A stretch of 64,000 bases of DNA. Source: Branchipolynoe longqiensis. Taxonomy: Eukaryota > Annelida > Polychaeta > Phyllodocida > Polynoidae. Under the pieces are notes generated by a model. It was not told the origin of the DNA, searched no databases, and was given only the letters and a program-made list of their open reading frames with translations. The translations under genes and the position numbers were made by a program. Numbering within the stretch: the first letter of the stretch is position 1; the number at the start of each line of letters is the position of its first letter. The DNA lies in assembly GCA_030323885.1 (NCBI GenBank), contig CM059191.1:107056844-107120843 (forward strand), read 5' to 3'. Shown here in pieces: positions 1 to 11,739 of this stretch.

Positions 1-257
1 ACACACTAACACACGTGGACCAGCCCGGCACACACCCCCTGCGCGAGTGTCCGACTTTTTCCCACAGTCGACGCCGATTCCAAAGTCCGTGTGTGGCGGC
101 CTCCAATAGGTTGGTGGGGGATGGGGCGGGGGTAGAAGGGTGGGGGTGGGGTAGAGTGGTGGTGGGGTGGGGTGGGGTGGAGGGGGTGCCCTATGTGGGG
201 CCCGTCTACCTGTGCGCAACCTTATCTGCCAACAGGGGGCGTTATCGGCATATACAG
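1..257. other. non-repetitive leader, no gene
   Basis: This short stretch precedes the CA-rich array. It is low-copy in appearance and includes a G-rich patch around 115-190 built of GGTGGGGTGG runs. I see no exon, promoter or RNA gene in it. Confidence 0.5.
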
Positions 258-2588
258 GACACACACACTCACACATACATACATACACACATACACACCC
301 ACACATACACACATTCACGCACACACATACACACGTACACACCCACACATACACACTCACGCACACACATTCACACATACACACGCACACACACACTCAC
401 ACATACACACATACACACGTACACACCCACACATACACACACTCACATATACACATTCACACGTACACACGCACACACACACTCACACATACACATGTAC
501 ACACGTACACACCCACACATACACACACTCACACATACACACATTCATGCACACACATACACACGTACACACCCACACATACACACTCACACACACACAT
601 TCACACGTACACACACACTCACACATACACACATACACACGTACACAGACACACTCACACATACACACATACACACATAGACACCCACACATACACACAT
701 TCACGCACACACATACACACGTACACACCCACACATACACACTCACGCACACACATTCACACATACACACGCACACACACATACACACATACACACGTAC
801 ACACCCACACATACACACTCACGCACACACATTCACACATACACACGCACACACACTCACACATACACACATACACACATACACACACACACACACACTC
901 ACACATACACACATACACATGTACACACCCACACACACACACTCACACATACACACATACACACGTACACACCCACACACACACTCACACATACACACAC
1001 ACACCCACACACACACACATTCACGCACACACATACACACATACACACCCACACATACACACTCACGCACACACATTCACACATACACACGCATACACAC
1101 ACTCACACATACACACATACACACATACACATGTACACACCCACACACACATTCACACATACACACATACACACATTCACACGTACACACGTACACACCC
1201 ACACATACACACATACACACACACACATTCACACATACACAGCCACACATACACACATTCACGCACACCCATACACACATACACACCCACACATACACAA
1301 TCATGCACACACATTCACACATACACACTCACACATACACACATACACACGTACACACCCACACATACACACAGTCACGCACACACATACACACGTACAC
1401 ACTCACACATACATACATACACACATACACACCCACACATACACACATTCACGCACACACATACACACATACACACCCACACATACACACTCACGCCACA
1501 CAATTTCACAACATAAACACGCACACCACACACACTCACACTTACACAAATACACACTACGCACCCACAGACCACACATTCACCCACAAACATACACACG
1601 TACACAAACAATAATGCACTCAGGTCGCAAACACATTTCAGATGATACACAATGCAAAAACTACTTACAAACTTACACACATACACACCCACACATGATA
1701 CACTCTCGCACACATCATTACAAATACACATGCACACACACATACACACATACACATGTACACACCCACACATACACACTCACGCACACACATTCACACA
1801 TGCACACGCACACACACTCACACATACACACATACACACGTACACACCCCCACACACAGACTCACACATACACACATACACACGTACACACCCACACACA
1901 CACACTCACACATACACACATACACACGTACACACCCACACACACACACTCACACATACACACATACACACCCACACATACACACTCACACATACACACA
2001 TACACACGTTCACACCCACACATACACACATACACACATACACACATACACACATACACACATACACACCCACACATACACACATTCACGCACACACACA
2101 TATTCACACATACACACCCACACATACACACTCACACATACACACATACACCCACCCACACATACACACATTCACACACATACACACCCACACATACACA
2201 CACTCACACATACACACGTACACACCCACACATACACACATTCACACATACACACACTCACACATACACACATACACACATACACACCCACACATACACA
2301 CTCATGCACACACATTCACACATACACACACACACTCACACATACACACGTACACATCCACACATACCCACACGTACACACCCACACATACACACATTCA
2401 TGCACACACATACACACGTACACACCCACACAGACACACACTCACACATACACACATACACACATACACACATACACACATACACACCCACACATAACAC
2501 ATTCATGCACACACATACACACGTACACACCCACACAGACACACACTCACACATACACACATTCACATGTACACACGCACACACAGGG
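258..2588. repeat. CA-rich minisatellite (CACACATACACA family)
   Basis: The array consists of CACACATACACACA-type blocks mixed with CACACGTACACACCCA and CATTCACGCACACA variants. The order of variants changes continuously, so there is no single clean unit. A degenerate stretch at about 1495-1740 interrupts it. Long open frames run through it on both strands only because CA/TA/CG dinucleotide variants almost never form stop triplets. It ends next to a terminus of a dispersed element near 2672, and may be that element's expanded core. Confidence 0.9.
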
Positions 2589-2671
2589 GTGTTGCGTTAT
2601 ATAACTTATATCAACAGCTGTACGGGACACAGCTGTCTCCGTCACACACACATTCACATAGACACACACTA

Positions 2672-2780
2672 TACTATTTTGCTATTAACATGCATCAGAA
2701 TAGGGATTATTATGGTAAAATAAGGCCACAAGGGCCAACCGCTATAGGATATCGCTTCAGTCGAGCTCTCGTCATTCTTG
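2672..2780 (-). mobile_element. terminus of a minisatellite-bearing dispersed element
   Basis: About 105 bp here are roughly 80% alike to 23446-23552, including GCTATTAACATGCA, ATTATTATGGTAA and GGCCACAAGGGCC. The inverse of the ATTATGGTAA...GGCCACAAGG block appears at 9598-9632 and 33355-33382. In each place it sits at the edge of a CA-rich array. The family may be a non-autonomous element with a tandem-repeat core. No protein is encoded. Confidence 0.55.
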
Positions 2781-3136
2781 GATTTGTTCTCAGAGAGAGC
2801 AGACGTCCCCCTGGGAGCTCCAGGGCCCCTGCACACTCCCTCAGGGGCAGGGTGCAGGCCTGGGCTCTATACTACAGGGGAGTGCTGAGCTTGACTCACC
2901 ACTGTGTCTGCTCTGTAGCTTTGATAACACCGTTATTAAAGTTACATAGCACACAGAGAGGGGAGGAGGGTGCACTCAGGCTTATGCATATTCACACAGG
3001 AGGATAACAGGACTTCACATGAGAGGAGCCTTTACCTGCCTAGGCACATATAAGTGTCACAACACGCAGACCTGGCTAGAGGTAAGTATCTGCCCGGGCG
3101 GCTAGGCAGGTCCAGCCCATGCTGCGGCATGACCTG
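2781..3136. other. unannotated spacer
   Basis: No gene, RNA or clear repeat unit is visible in this roughly 350-bp spacer between the CA-rich region and the 184-bp tandem repeat. Confidence 0.4.
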
Positions 3137-3692
3137 ACGAACGGGCATTAAGTGCACTGACAAACAGGCACTAGTTAACCTCAGTGCGGTCGCATGGTGG
3201 ATTGTTGCAACAGCCACCAGAGGTGAGGCAATCAGTTGCTGTCAGCACGATTGTCAGCATCTCAATGCCAGGGATATCTATCCCCACCCCAACCCCGGCC
3301 GGGGTTGCGGCCTGCTACCCCGGTGATGGGTATTAAGTGCACCGATGAACGGGCACTAGTTAACCTCAGCGCGGTCACATGGTGGATTGTTGCAACAACC
3401 ACCAGAGGTTAGACAATCAGTTGCTGTCAGCACAATTGTCAGCTTTTTGATGCCAGGGATATCTATCCCACCCCAACCCTGGCTAGGGTTGCGGCCTGCT
3501 ACCCCGATGATGGGTATTAAGTGCACCGATGAACGGGCACTAGTTAACCTCAGCGCGGTCGCATGGTGGATTGTTTCAACAACCACCATAGGTTAGACAA
3601 TCAGTTACTGTCAGCATGATTGTCAGCATTTTGATGCCAGGGATATCTATCCCACCCCAACCCTGGCTGGGGTTGCAGCTTGCCACCCAGTG
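3137..3692. repeat. 184-bp tandem repeat, about three copies
   Basis: The phrase GGGCACTAGTTAACCTCAGC recurs at about 3167, 3351 and 3535, giving a period of 184 bp. Each unit also holds GATGCCAGGGATATCTATCC and a GGTTGCGGCCTGC block. The copies differ at a few percent of positions and the first is the most diverged. Short open frames here are by-products of the repeat. Confidence 0.85.
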
Positions 3693-4139
3693 GACTGGGC
3701 TAAGTTCACACCCAATAACCCCTGACCCACCCCACCCCATTGCACTCCACCAGGTTGGATGCTGCCGAGCTGGGCGGGTGGTAGAGGGGGGTGGGGGGCC
3801 GGGGGTGGGGGTGGAGTATGGGAACCTCCCCTTTGGGCTATGAGGTGAGCAACAGGTGGGTGAACTCAGGATGTGGGCAGCAGAATTAGATTAGGCCTTA
3901 AGTCTCAGTTATACCCCACAGAACCTCAGCCTGTGGGTAGTGAGGCTCCCCACCTGTTGGAGCACCTATGAGAGCCAGGATTTAGAAGGTCTAACCAAAT
4001 TCACTTTAGTCCCTAAATTCGATATCCTATTGACCAATTTCATATCACGTCAGCATGTGTATTTAGGTCAGTTTGCGCGCTGCTTGGCTGCAGGACAACA
4101 TCCGGTCACACTGCAATCAATGCGGTGTTTACCCTTCTA
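3693..4139. other. unannotated spacer upstream of the LINE
   Basis: The sequence is low-copy in appearance, with a G-rich patch near 3770-3820. One 66-codon open frame at 3940-4140 shows no recognisable domain and I do not call it. Confidence 0.4.
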
Positions 4140-4485
4140 GGGCTAGTATGTATATCAAGTAGCTTAAATCACTGGTGAGACGTGCGTTAACGGTGCGTTA
4201 ACTGAATACGGCAAAATACGCATGAAATAGCTAGTATAATACACCAATGCACCAAAACGGCAAATTAAACACACAGGGAATACTTTGAAGGCATCTGAGA
4301 GTGGTTCCAATAACTTAGTGCATTCACTGTCTTACTGACTGTGTGGTTGTTGGGAACTTCACTTATTATCACTCACAACAACAGTGTCACTGGGCACACC
4401 ACTGTCACCAGAACAGAACATACACCAGCAAGCTCAACAAAACGGCAAGTAGACCAAATAGCACATAAAGCAGACAGGGAGTACA

Positions 4486-5715
4486 GTGATATTACACAGT
4501 GATATCAGCCATTCTTCACCAAATATGGCTACATTCTCGGAAAAAGTGGCACATAGGACTACAAAATTAACCTCCCCGAAGCTCAGATCACAACATCAGG
4601 ATGTGATTGATGAGGAGAATGATGGTTTTGACAAGTCGGAAATCAGCTCACCTGACGGGCGCAAATCTGACAAGGTCAAGGACACTGTGAGTGTGAAAAC
4701 GCGCAAATCAAAAAACTCGACAACAACATGCAAAACATCGGATAAAATTGACACGATACCACAGAAATTGGATAAACAAGTTAAAGGAGGTAAGGTAGAT
4801 AAGTCTAGTACTGCAGGTCTACACGTACCATTAGATGTTAAATGGGCCTGTCATGAATGTAAAACTGAGGGGCATAAATTCCTAGCAGGCTGCAAGATGT
4901 GTGAAAACTGGTTCTGTGGTAAATGTCAAAATCTAAAAATGGATGCACTGAAACTTCTGGCATCTTGTAAGACCGTTTACTGGTTCTGCACATCTTGTAA
5001 TGAGTTGGGTGTTGATGCAATCAATAACGCCAAACTTGATCAGACGGTCCCTGCAGCACAACAGCAGAGGTTGGTGCTTGAAATCAATAAGGCTGTGACG
5101 TCACTTCAAGACATGGTGAAGATGGCAGAAGAAAAGATACAGTTGAGCTATGCCGATATGGTCAGGAGACTTGACAGCAACATACAAAAGATTGCTGAAT
5201 CAAAATCGGGTCCGAGTGAAGATAGACCTACATCATTTGATCTGAGAGAGTTACAGGAACGCCAGGAGCGATCAAAGAATCTGGTAATCTATGGCATACC
5301 AGAGAGTACTTCGGACAGCCGAGAGAACAGAAAGACACACGATCAAGCCATGTTCCAGTCTATATGTCAGGAGGGACTAAATATTGAGGCGGATGTTATG
5401 GATACAGTACGTCTCGGTGAGAAGAAAACTGGAGTGGCCAGACCCCTGAGAGTCAAGCTCACGGAAGAAACTGATGCCAGACGCATACTAAGACAGGCAA
5501 AAAACTTAGCACGGTCGGAGGAGGAGGTCCTGAGGAAAACATTCATCCGCAAAGACATGACGCCAACCGAACGCAGAGAGGATTACCTACTCCGATTGGA
5601 GCTGAAGAAGAAGCGAGCAGAGTCCCCAGACAAAGAAGACGGAAAACGTTGGATAATCAGACGAGGAAACATCGTGGACATCAGCAGACGTCTGAGTCAG
5701 AGCGAGGAGACCTAG
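4486..5715 (+). CDS. CR1-type LINE ORF1 protein (nucleic-acid binding)
   Basis: The 409-residue protein probably binds LINE RNA and acts as its chaperone in the ribonucleoprotein particle. Residues 1-115 are Lys/Ser-rich. Residues 122-171 hold four Cys pairs (CHEC, CKMC, CGKC, CTSC), a PHD-like zinc-binding pattern common in CR1 ORF1. Residues about 185-270 look like a coiled coil, followed by RSKNLVIYGIPE, which resembles the start of the RRM-like fold of L1-type ORF1p, and a basic C-terminal domain. The first in-frame Met is at 4486. The Met at 4525 (MATFSEK, AATATGG context) has a better initiation context and may be the true start. The end overlaps ORF2 by 67 nt in a different frame. Confidence 0.85.
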   Translation: MILHSDISHSSPNMATFSEKVAHRTTKLTSPKLRSQHQDVIDEENDGFDKSEISSPDGRKSDKVKDTVSVKTRKSKNSTTTCKTSDKIDTIPQKLDKQVKGGKVDKSSTAGLHVPLDVKWACHECKTEGHKFLAGCKMCENWFCGKCQNLKMDALKLLASCKTVYWFCTSCNELGVDAINNAKLDQTVPAAQQQRLVLEINKAVTSLQDMVKMAEEKIQLSYADMVRRLDSNIQKIAESKSGPSEDRPTSFDLRELQERQERSKNLVIYGIPESTSDSRENRKTHDQAMFQSICQEGLNIEADVMDTVRLGEKKTGVARPLRVKLTEETDARRILRQAKNLARSEEEVLRKTFIRKDMTPTERREDYLLRLELKKKRAESPDKEDGKRWIIRRGNIVDISRRLSQSEET

Positions 5716-8630
5716 CCACAGGTAGTTTGAACTGCAAAGATCTAGATAAATTACGTTGTTTTTACACAAATACAGACACCCTAATGAATAAGCGACTAGA
5801 ACTAGCTGAGGTTATTTCGGAGTATAAACCTGATATCATCGCCTTAACAGAGATTTTAGATAAAAATCGAAGCATGGATCCAGAACAACATGAACTGGTA
5901 ATTCAAGGCTACGACCACCATACTAACATTGATAGAAATCACAGAAGGGGAGTGATCCTGTACACAAGATCTCACCTTAATATATGTGTAAAGGAAATTC
6001 CAGGACAAGACGCCTTTGAAGAGTCGCTATGGTGTGAACCGAACTTAAAGGGTACAGACAAACTCCTCCTGGGTGTTGTGTACAGATCGCCAAGCTGCTC
6101 GAAGGAGAACCATGACCACCTGCGGACCCTACTGAAGAATGCTATGGAGTTAGGGACAAGTCATATCCTTGTCGTAGGAGACTTTAACTACAGTGAGATC
6201 AACTGGAAAGTGGGAACGATGCCAACTGCAATAACAAATCCAGCTACAGCATTTGTTGAGACACTCAGGGACTTGTACTTACACCAGCATATAATGGATC
6301 CAACCCACTACTGGGCAAACCAACAGCCGAATACGCTAGACCTAGTGATCACCAATGAAGAAGGCATGGTGGACAATGTGGCCCTAAATGCACCTGTTGG
6401 CAAGAGTCATCATACATGTATCACATTTGATTTCATGTGCTACACAGAACGACCTGCAAAGATAACACCAAAGTTCCAGTACCACAAGGGAAACTACACA
6501 GCCATGAGAGAAGATGCTGCCAAAATGGACTGGAATCAGGAAGGTACAGATCTGGATGAAATGTGGCTCAGTTTCATAAACAATATTAAACTTTTGGCAG
6601 AGAACCACATTCCTAAGTCGAAACCGCATCAGATAAACAGACCTATATATATGACAGCCAAGGCCAGAGAAAAGGTAAAGACAAAGAACAAGACGTTTCG
6701 CACCTGGCGCAGAACACGAATCGATAACGACTACCGAGTGTACACCAAGGCTAGAAACCAGGCCAAGTGGGAATGCCGGAAGGCAGAGAGGGAGTTTGAG
6801 AAAAAACTTGCCAAGGAATGTAAGAAAAACCCAAAGGCGTTCTTCAGATATGCAAACTCCAAGATGAAGACAAGATCCGGAATTGCACACCTTACCAGAG
6901 AAGATGGCAGTCTCACCGCTACAGATAAGGACAAAGCAGAAGTGTTAAATAAATTATTCTCTTCAGTTTTTACGAGAGAAGACATAACCAATATGCCAAA
7001 CATCCCAGATACTAAAACAGATGTGATCTTGGAAGATACAGATTTTACCATAGACGAGGTAGCTAATAAGTTATCCAGATTGAATCCAAATAAAGCTGCA
7101 GGCCCGGATGGAGCATCCCCAAGAATCTTGAAAGAACTACACACTATAATAGCTGAACCACTGTACAATATATATAGAAAATCAATCGACCAAGGGAAAC
7201 TACCTCGAGGCTGGAAGATCGGCTATGTGTCCCCGATCTTCAAGAAAGGCGACCGACATCAGGCTAAAAATTACCGACCCGTAAGTTTAACCTCAGTCAT
7301 ATGTAAAACACTGGAGTCTATAATACATGATAAGATCATGCACCATCTCGTCCAGAACCAACTATTGACAAAGTTCCAGCATGGTTTTGTCAAGGGGAGA
7401 TCTTGTGTAACCCAGATACTGGCAGTTCTAGACAGATGGACAGAAGCACTGGACAATGACAGCAACGTAGATTCAGTGTACTTAGATTTTGCCAAAGCTT
7501 TTGACAGTGTGCCCCACAAACGCCTACTCATGAAGATGAAGAGCTTCGGTATTACTGGAAAACTATGGACCTGGATCGAGGATTTCCTTCATGCAAGAAT
7601 ACAGCACGTAGTTATCAATGGTGTGAAATCCCTACCAGCGTTAGTGTTGAGTGGTATTCCGCAAGGAAGTGTTCTGGGACCCCTACTGTTCAAATGTTTC
7701 ATTAACGACATGCCTGAGGTCATCCATGCATTCATCCAGATGTTTGCGGATGATACAAAGCTGTATATGGAGGTTAACAGCCCTGAAGATCAACAGGCGC
7801 TACAAAAAGACCTAACTGCACTTGAAGACTGGGCCAACCTGTGGCAACTACGTTTCAATGCACAGAAGTGCAAGGTCATGCACCTGGGTAACAGGAATGA
7901 AAATCTCAGTTACTACATGAACCAAGATGGAGAAGAAGTCCAGCTCCAAGTGACAGAACTAGAGAAAGATCTTGGCATATACATGGACATCGGACTCACC
8001 TTCTCATATCACAGTGAACAAAAGGTGACCAAAGCGAACAAGCTTCTAGGCATGATACGCCACTCGTACACATATCTAGACAATGACACGGTGAAGACAC
8101 TGTACACGTCACTGATCCGGCCGCACCTTGAGTATGGCAACACGGCTTGGACACCGAAGTTCAAGAAGGACATGTCAATGATCGAGAGTGTACAGAGACG
8201 TGCTACAAAGTTATCACCAACCATAAGAGAACTACCATACGAAGAACGTCTCAGGATTCTCAACCTACCCAGCTTATACTACCGAAGGGCCAGGGGAGAC
8301 ATAATAGAAGCATTCAAACACGTCACTGGAAGATATGCGGTTGATGCTAGATACCTGAAGCTGGCCAACTGTAAAACTAGAGGTCATCGATACAAGCTGA
8401 ATAAGGAAAGAGCAATAAAACCTGTCAGACAGCTATTCTTCAGTAACAGGATAGTAAATGCCTGGAACGCATTGCCTGAACATGTCATAGAAGCGCCTTC
8501 CGTCAACGCCTTCAAAGGCAGACTGGATAAGCATTGGAGGGGGCTGCAATATTGCACACATCCGGTACTCGATGCATTTAATCCTAGTAAATCAAATTTT
8601 GACATGCATCGACCTGATACAGGCTTATAA
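5649..8630 (+). CDS. CR1-type LINE ORF2: AP endonuclease and reverse transcriptase
   Basis: The 993-residue enzyme nicks target DNA and reverse-transcribes the LINE RNA there. The endonuclease spans about residues 35-260, with YTNTDTL, ALTEIL, VVGDFNYSEINW, NTLDLVIT and GKSHHTCITF. The last is SHH where many relatives have SDH, so the Asp position is changed while the His stays. The RT spans about 480-760 with NPNKAAGPDG, NYRPVSLTSV, DFAKAFDSVPH, SGIPQGSVLGP and FADD. The C-terminal region includes the HLEYGNTAW and NAWNALPEHV blocks usual in CR1. No stops or frameshifts occur. The start lies inside ORF1, so translation may depend on reinitiation or on a frame change; the exact start is uncertain. 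Confidence 0.93.
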   Translation: MDNQTRKHRGHQQTSESERGDLATGSLNCKDLDKLRCFYTNTDTLMNKRLELAEVISEYKPDIIALTEILDKNRSMDPEQHELVIQGYDHHTNIDRNHRRGVILYTRSHLNICVKEIPGQDAFEESLWCEPNLKGTDKLLLGVVYRSPSCSKENHDHLRTLLKNAMELGTSHILVVGDFNYSEINWKVGTMPTAITNPATAFVETLRDLYLHQHIMDPTHYWANQQPNTLDLVITNEEGMVDNVALNAPVGKSHHTCITFDFMCYTERPAKITPKFQYHKGNYTAMREDAAKMDWNQEGTDLDEMWLSFINNIKLLAENHIPKSKPHQINRPIYMTAKAREKVKTKNKTFRTWRRTRIDNDYRVYTKARNQAKWECRKAEREFEKKLAKECKKNPKAFFRYANSKMKTRSGIAHLTREDGSLTATDKDKAEVLNKLFSSVFTREDITNMPNIPDTKTDVILEDTDFTIDEVANKLSRLNPNKAAGPDGASPRILKELHTIIAEPLYNIYRKSIDQGKLPRGWKIGYVSPIFKKGDRHQAKNYRPVSLTSVICKTLESIIHDKIMHHLVQNQLLTKFQHGFVKGRSCVTQILAVLDRWTEALDNDSNVDSVYLDFAKAFDSVPHKRLLMKMKSFGITGKLWTWIEDFLHARIQHVVINGVKSLPALVLSGIPQGSVLGPLLFKCFINDMPEVIHAFIQMFADDTKLYMEVNSPEDQQALQKDLTALEDWANLWQLRFNAQKCKVMHLGNRNENLSYYMNQDGEEVQLQVTELEKDLGIYMDIGLTFSYHSEQKVTKANKLLGMIRHSYTYLDNDTVKTLYTSLIRPHLEYGNTAWTPKFKKDMSMIESVQRRATKLSPTIRELPYEERLRILNLPSLYYRRARGDIIEAFKHVTGRYAVDARYLKLANCKTRGHRYKLNKERAIKPVRQLFFSNRIVNAWNALPEHVIEAPSVNAFKGRLDKHWRGLQYCTHPVLDAFNPSKSNFDMHRPDTGL

Positions 8631-8690
8631 GCCTAACAAAATCAGAAGCGGATGAGTATGAGTGAGTATGAGTAGTTTCCATACGTATCA

Positions 8691-9087
8691 GCAAACTCAG
8701 TGCATTGTCAATGGCCGTAAGCAATCTTCTTACAGAAAAAGTGAAATATCTCTAAAACCACACCATCTAGAAACAAACCGCCTGGCATACATATAGAAAA
8801 CACATTCAATGAATAGATTATATTAAATATATATGGTTAGGGTTGTGAATTTCTATTAATTTTGAATAAAATATACGTTTTTCATTGCGCGTACCGGCAA
8901 ACTCAATGCATTGTCAATGGCAGTGAGCAATCTTCATACAGAAAAAATTTAATATCTCTGATATCAAACTGATTGGAATACACATAGAAAACATGTTTAC
9001 CAAAAGGATTATATTCAATTTATATGGTTAGGGTTCTGGATTTCTATTAATTTTGAATAAAATCGACGTTTTGCACTGCGCGTACCG
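8691..9087. repeat. two tandem copies of a ~200-bp dispersed repeat
   Basis: Copies start at about 8691 and 8897. Each has GTGCATTGTCAATGG (or ATGCATTGTCAATGG), GAGCAATCTTCATACAG, AGAAAACA, GGTTAGGGTT and TTTCTATTAATTTTGAATAA, and ends GCGTACCGGCAAACT. Further copies lie at 9310-9519 and 56082-56298. There is no coding potential. The telomere-like GGTTAGGG is conserved between copies. Confidence 0.85.
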
Positions 9088-9309
9088 GCAAACTGCCCGC
9101 GAAGTGTAAAATACGGCAATGCTATGTCTATGTGGAGCATTTATTTTTGTAAAATAAATTAAAAAGCTTTCATTGGATCGATTAAAATATCTTAATGCAT
9201 GATTGAAGAGGAAGATCTGAAGTATTTAATGTAACCTAAGAGCAATTTACCTTGAAAGTATTAAAAACAGAGATAATAGTGAAAGTTGGGATATTCTGAT
9301 TGTCAGTGC
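9088..9309. other. AT-rich spacer between dispersed repeat copies
   Basis: An AT-rich spacer of about 220 bp separates the second and third copies of the ~200-bp repeat. I see no gene or repeat unit here. Confidence 0.4.
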
Positions 9310-9519
9310 CAGTGCATTGCCAATGGCCGTGAGCAATCTTCATACAGAAAAAGTGAAATATCTCTAAAACTACACCACTTAGAAACAAACTGCTTGGTAC
9401 ACATATAGAAAACATATTCAACGAATAGATTATATTAAATTTATACGGTTAGGGTTGTGCATTTCTATTAATTTTTAATAAAATAAACGTTTTGCACTGC
9501 ACGTACTGGCAAATTCAGT
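9310..9519. repeat. third copy of the ~200-bp dispersed repeat
   Basis: This has the same order of blocks as 8691-9087: TGCATTGCCAATGGCCGTGA, GTGAAATATCTCTAAAAC, GGTTAGGGTTGTG and TTTCTATTAATTTTTAATAA, ending CACTGCACGTACTGGCAAAT. Confidence 0.85.
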
Positions 9520-9597
9520 GGCAGTGTGCATTCGTTCTGCAGCCAAGCTGCACACGCATACACAATGTTTACAAACATTGAAATAGGTCTATAGCAG

Positions 9598-9745
9598 TTG
9601 GCCTTGTGGCCTGATTACCATCATAATCACACACATGCTCACACACGCGCACACGTACACAACACACAGTGCACCCACATTCATATGCACACACTGACAC
9701 ACATGCTCACACAGAGAGCACACACCCTCGCCTCCACACGAGACG
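9598..9745 (+). mobile_element. terminus of the GGCCTTGTGGCC dispersed element with CA core
   Basis: GGCCTTGTGGCCTGATTACC followed by ATCATAAT leads directly into an imperfect CACACATGCTCACACA array. This is the same terminus found at 33355-33382 and, in inverse orientation, at 2707-2736, 23470-23502 and 23611-23640. The opposite end of this copy is not evident. Confidence 0.5.
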
Positions 9746-9814
9746 TAATTAATTATAAACACCCGTTCTGATTAATATTTGACCGGAAACCCGTTTTACA
9801 ATCTCGTGTCAGCA

Positions 9815-11466
9815 GAGTCTGTGTGTATGTGGGTGTAGGTGTGTGTGTTCGGGGGGTGTAGGTTTGTGGGGGTGTAGGTTTGTGTGTTCGGGGGGTGTAG
9901 GTTTGTGGGGGTGTAGGTTTGTGTGTTCGGGGGGTGTAGGTTTGTGGGGGTGTAGTTGTGTGTTCGGGGGTGTAGGTTTGTGGGTGTAGTGTGTGGGGTG
10001 TAGGTTTGGTGGGGGTGTAGGTGTGTGTGGGGGTGTAGGTGTGTGGAGGTGTGGGTGTGTGGGTGTGTAAGTGTGGGAGGGCGGAGGGTGTGGGGCATGT
10101 AAGTGGGTGTGGGTGTGGGTGTATGTATGTGTGGGTGTGGGTGGTCGGTAGGGGTGTAGCTGTGAGGGAAGTGTGGAGTGTGTGGGGGGATGTAGGTATG
10201 TGTGTGGAGTGGTGGGGGTGTAGGTGTGTGTGTGGGGTGTGGGGGTGTAGGTGTGTGGGGGTGATGTGGGTGTGGGGGCGGTAGAGTGTGTGTGGAGGTG
10301 GGGTGTCGGTGGTGTGTGGAGTGTGGGGGGGGGATGTAGGTGTGGGAGTGTGAGGTGCGTGTGTGCAGGGTGTGAGGTGGAGGGGTGGCGGTGTGAGGAT
10401 GTGTCGGGTGTAGGTGTTTGGGCGGTGGGGGTGTAGGTGCGTCTTGGGGGTGTAGATGTGTGGGGGTTGTAGGTGGAGGTGTGAGGGGTGTGTGGGTGTA
10501 GGTGTGTGTAGGTGCGTATGGGGGTGTAGGTGCTTTTCGGGGTATGGGGGTGTGGGTGCGTGGGTAGGGTGTAGGTGCATGTGGGGTGTAGGTGCATGTG
10601 TAGGTGCATGTGTAGGTGCATGTGTAGGTGCATGTGTAGGTGTGTGGGGGTGCATGTGGGGTGTAGGTGCATGTTGTGGGTGTAGGTGCGTGTGGGGGTG
10701 TAGGTGCATGGGTAGGTGCATGTGTAGGTGCATGTGTAGGTGTGTGTGTGTGGGGTGTAGGGGGTGTAGGTGCATGTGTGGTGTAGGTGTGTGTGGAGGT
10801 GCGTGTGTGGGTTCGTGTGGGGGTGTAGGTGCGTGTAGGGTGTAGGGGCATGTGCGGGTGTAAGTGTGTGTGGTGGTGTAGGTATGTGTGGGGGTATAGG
10901 TGCATGTGGGGTGTAGGTGTGTGTGTGGGTGTAGGTGCGTGTGTGGGTGTAGGAGTTTGTGGGGTGTATGTACATGTGGGGGTGTAAGTGCGTGTGGTGG
11001 TGTAGGTGCGTGTGGGGGTGTAGGTGAATGGGTGGGTAGGCCTTGTGGGTGTAGGTGCATGTGGGGATGGTTGCGTGTGTGTTGGGGTGGGTGTAGGTGC
11101 GTGTGGGGGTATAGGTGCATGTGGGGTGTGTGTGGGGGTGTAGGTGCGTGGGGGGTGTACATGTGGTGCATGTGGGGTGTAGGTCTTGTGGGGGTGTAGG
11201 TGCGTGTGGGGTGTAGGTGCGTGTGGGGTGTAGGTGCATGTGGGGGTGTAGGTGCGTGTGGGGGTGTAGGTGCATGTATAGGTGCATGTGGGGGTGTAGG
11301 TGCGTGTGGGGGTGTAGGTGCGTGTGGGGGTGTAGGTGCGTGTGGGGGTGTAGGTGCGTGTGGGGGTGTAGGTGCATGTGGGGGTGTAGGTGCATGCGGG
11401 GGTGTAGGTGCGTGTGGGGGTGTAGGTGCGTGTGGGGGTGTAGGTGCGTGTGGGGGTGTATTCTCA
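9815..11466. repeat. 18-bp G-rich minisatellite (GTGTAGGTGCGTGTGGGG)
   Basis: The array is most regular at 11180-11460, where the 18-bp unit repeats almost perfectly. It becomes degenerate towards 9815. The complementary strand reads as repeated His/Pro/Thr codons in long open frames (up to 581 codons) because 18 is a multiple of three. I treat these as repeat artefacts. The strand asymmetry (G on plus) is strong. Confidence 0.93.
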
Positions 11467-11739
11467 TTATAATTCAAGCTTAGCCTATCTTGAAACAACC
11501 TATTTTCTAGGGGTGACGGTGGTGAACTTGTGGCGTATAGGCTTCGTTTCGTTTATTTGTTTGTTACGTCTTATCAACATCTAATATCAGGAGGTACCGA
11601 CTTGTGACAGTGCGCAATCATGGCGACTTTATAGTGCTTCCCCATTGAGAGACCACGTCACCAGCACAATGATCTGATATCCCACACAGTCACGTTATCC
11701 TGTCGCTGTGCTAACCAGTTCTTGCCCTATCCTAATAAT

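Larger units (their letters stand above)
4140..8678 (+). mobile_element. CR1-clade LINE retrotransposon
   Basis: This is a non-LTR retrotransposon with a leader, two overlapping ORFs and a short 3' tail. ORF1 carries a Cys-rich zinc-binding segment and a coiled-coil/RRM-like region. ORF2 carries an AP-type endonuclease and a reverse transcriptase. The sequence after the ORF2 stop is short and ends in a GATGAGTATGAGTGAGTATG-type octamer-like tail at about 8651-8678, consistent with the short microsatellite tails of CR1 elements. The 5' edge is uncertain; I place it near 4140 where the unrelated sequence ends. Both ORFs are free of stops and frameshifts, so the copy is young or intact. Confidence 0.85.

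Noticed and set aside
167..2723. His/Thr-rich frames of 449-530 codons and Cys/Val-rich antisense frames
   Set aside because: CA/TA/CG-rich low complexity has almost no stop triplets. All frames are open alike.
8830..9455. Telomere repeat (TTAGGG) array
   Set aside because: GGTTAGGG occurs once per ~200-bp repeat copy, not in tandem.
9753..11498. Three antisense frames of 369-581 codons rich in His, Pro and Thr
   Set aside because: They are produced by the 18-bp minisatellite. There are no domains and all frames behave the same.
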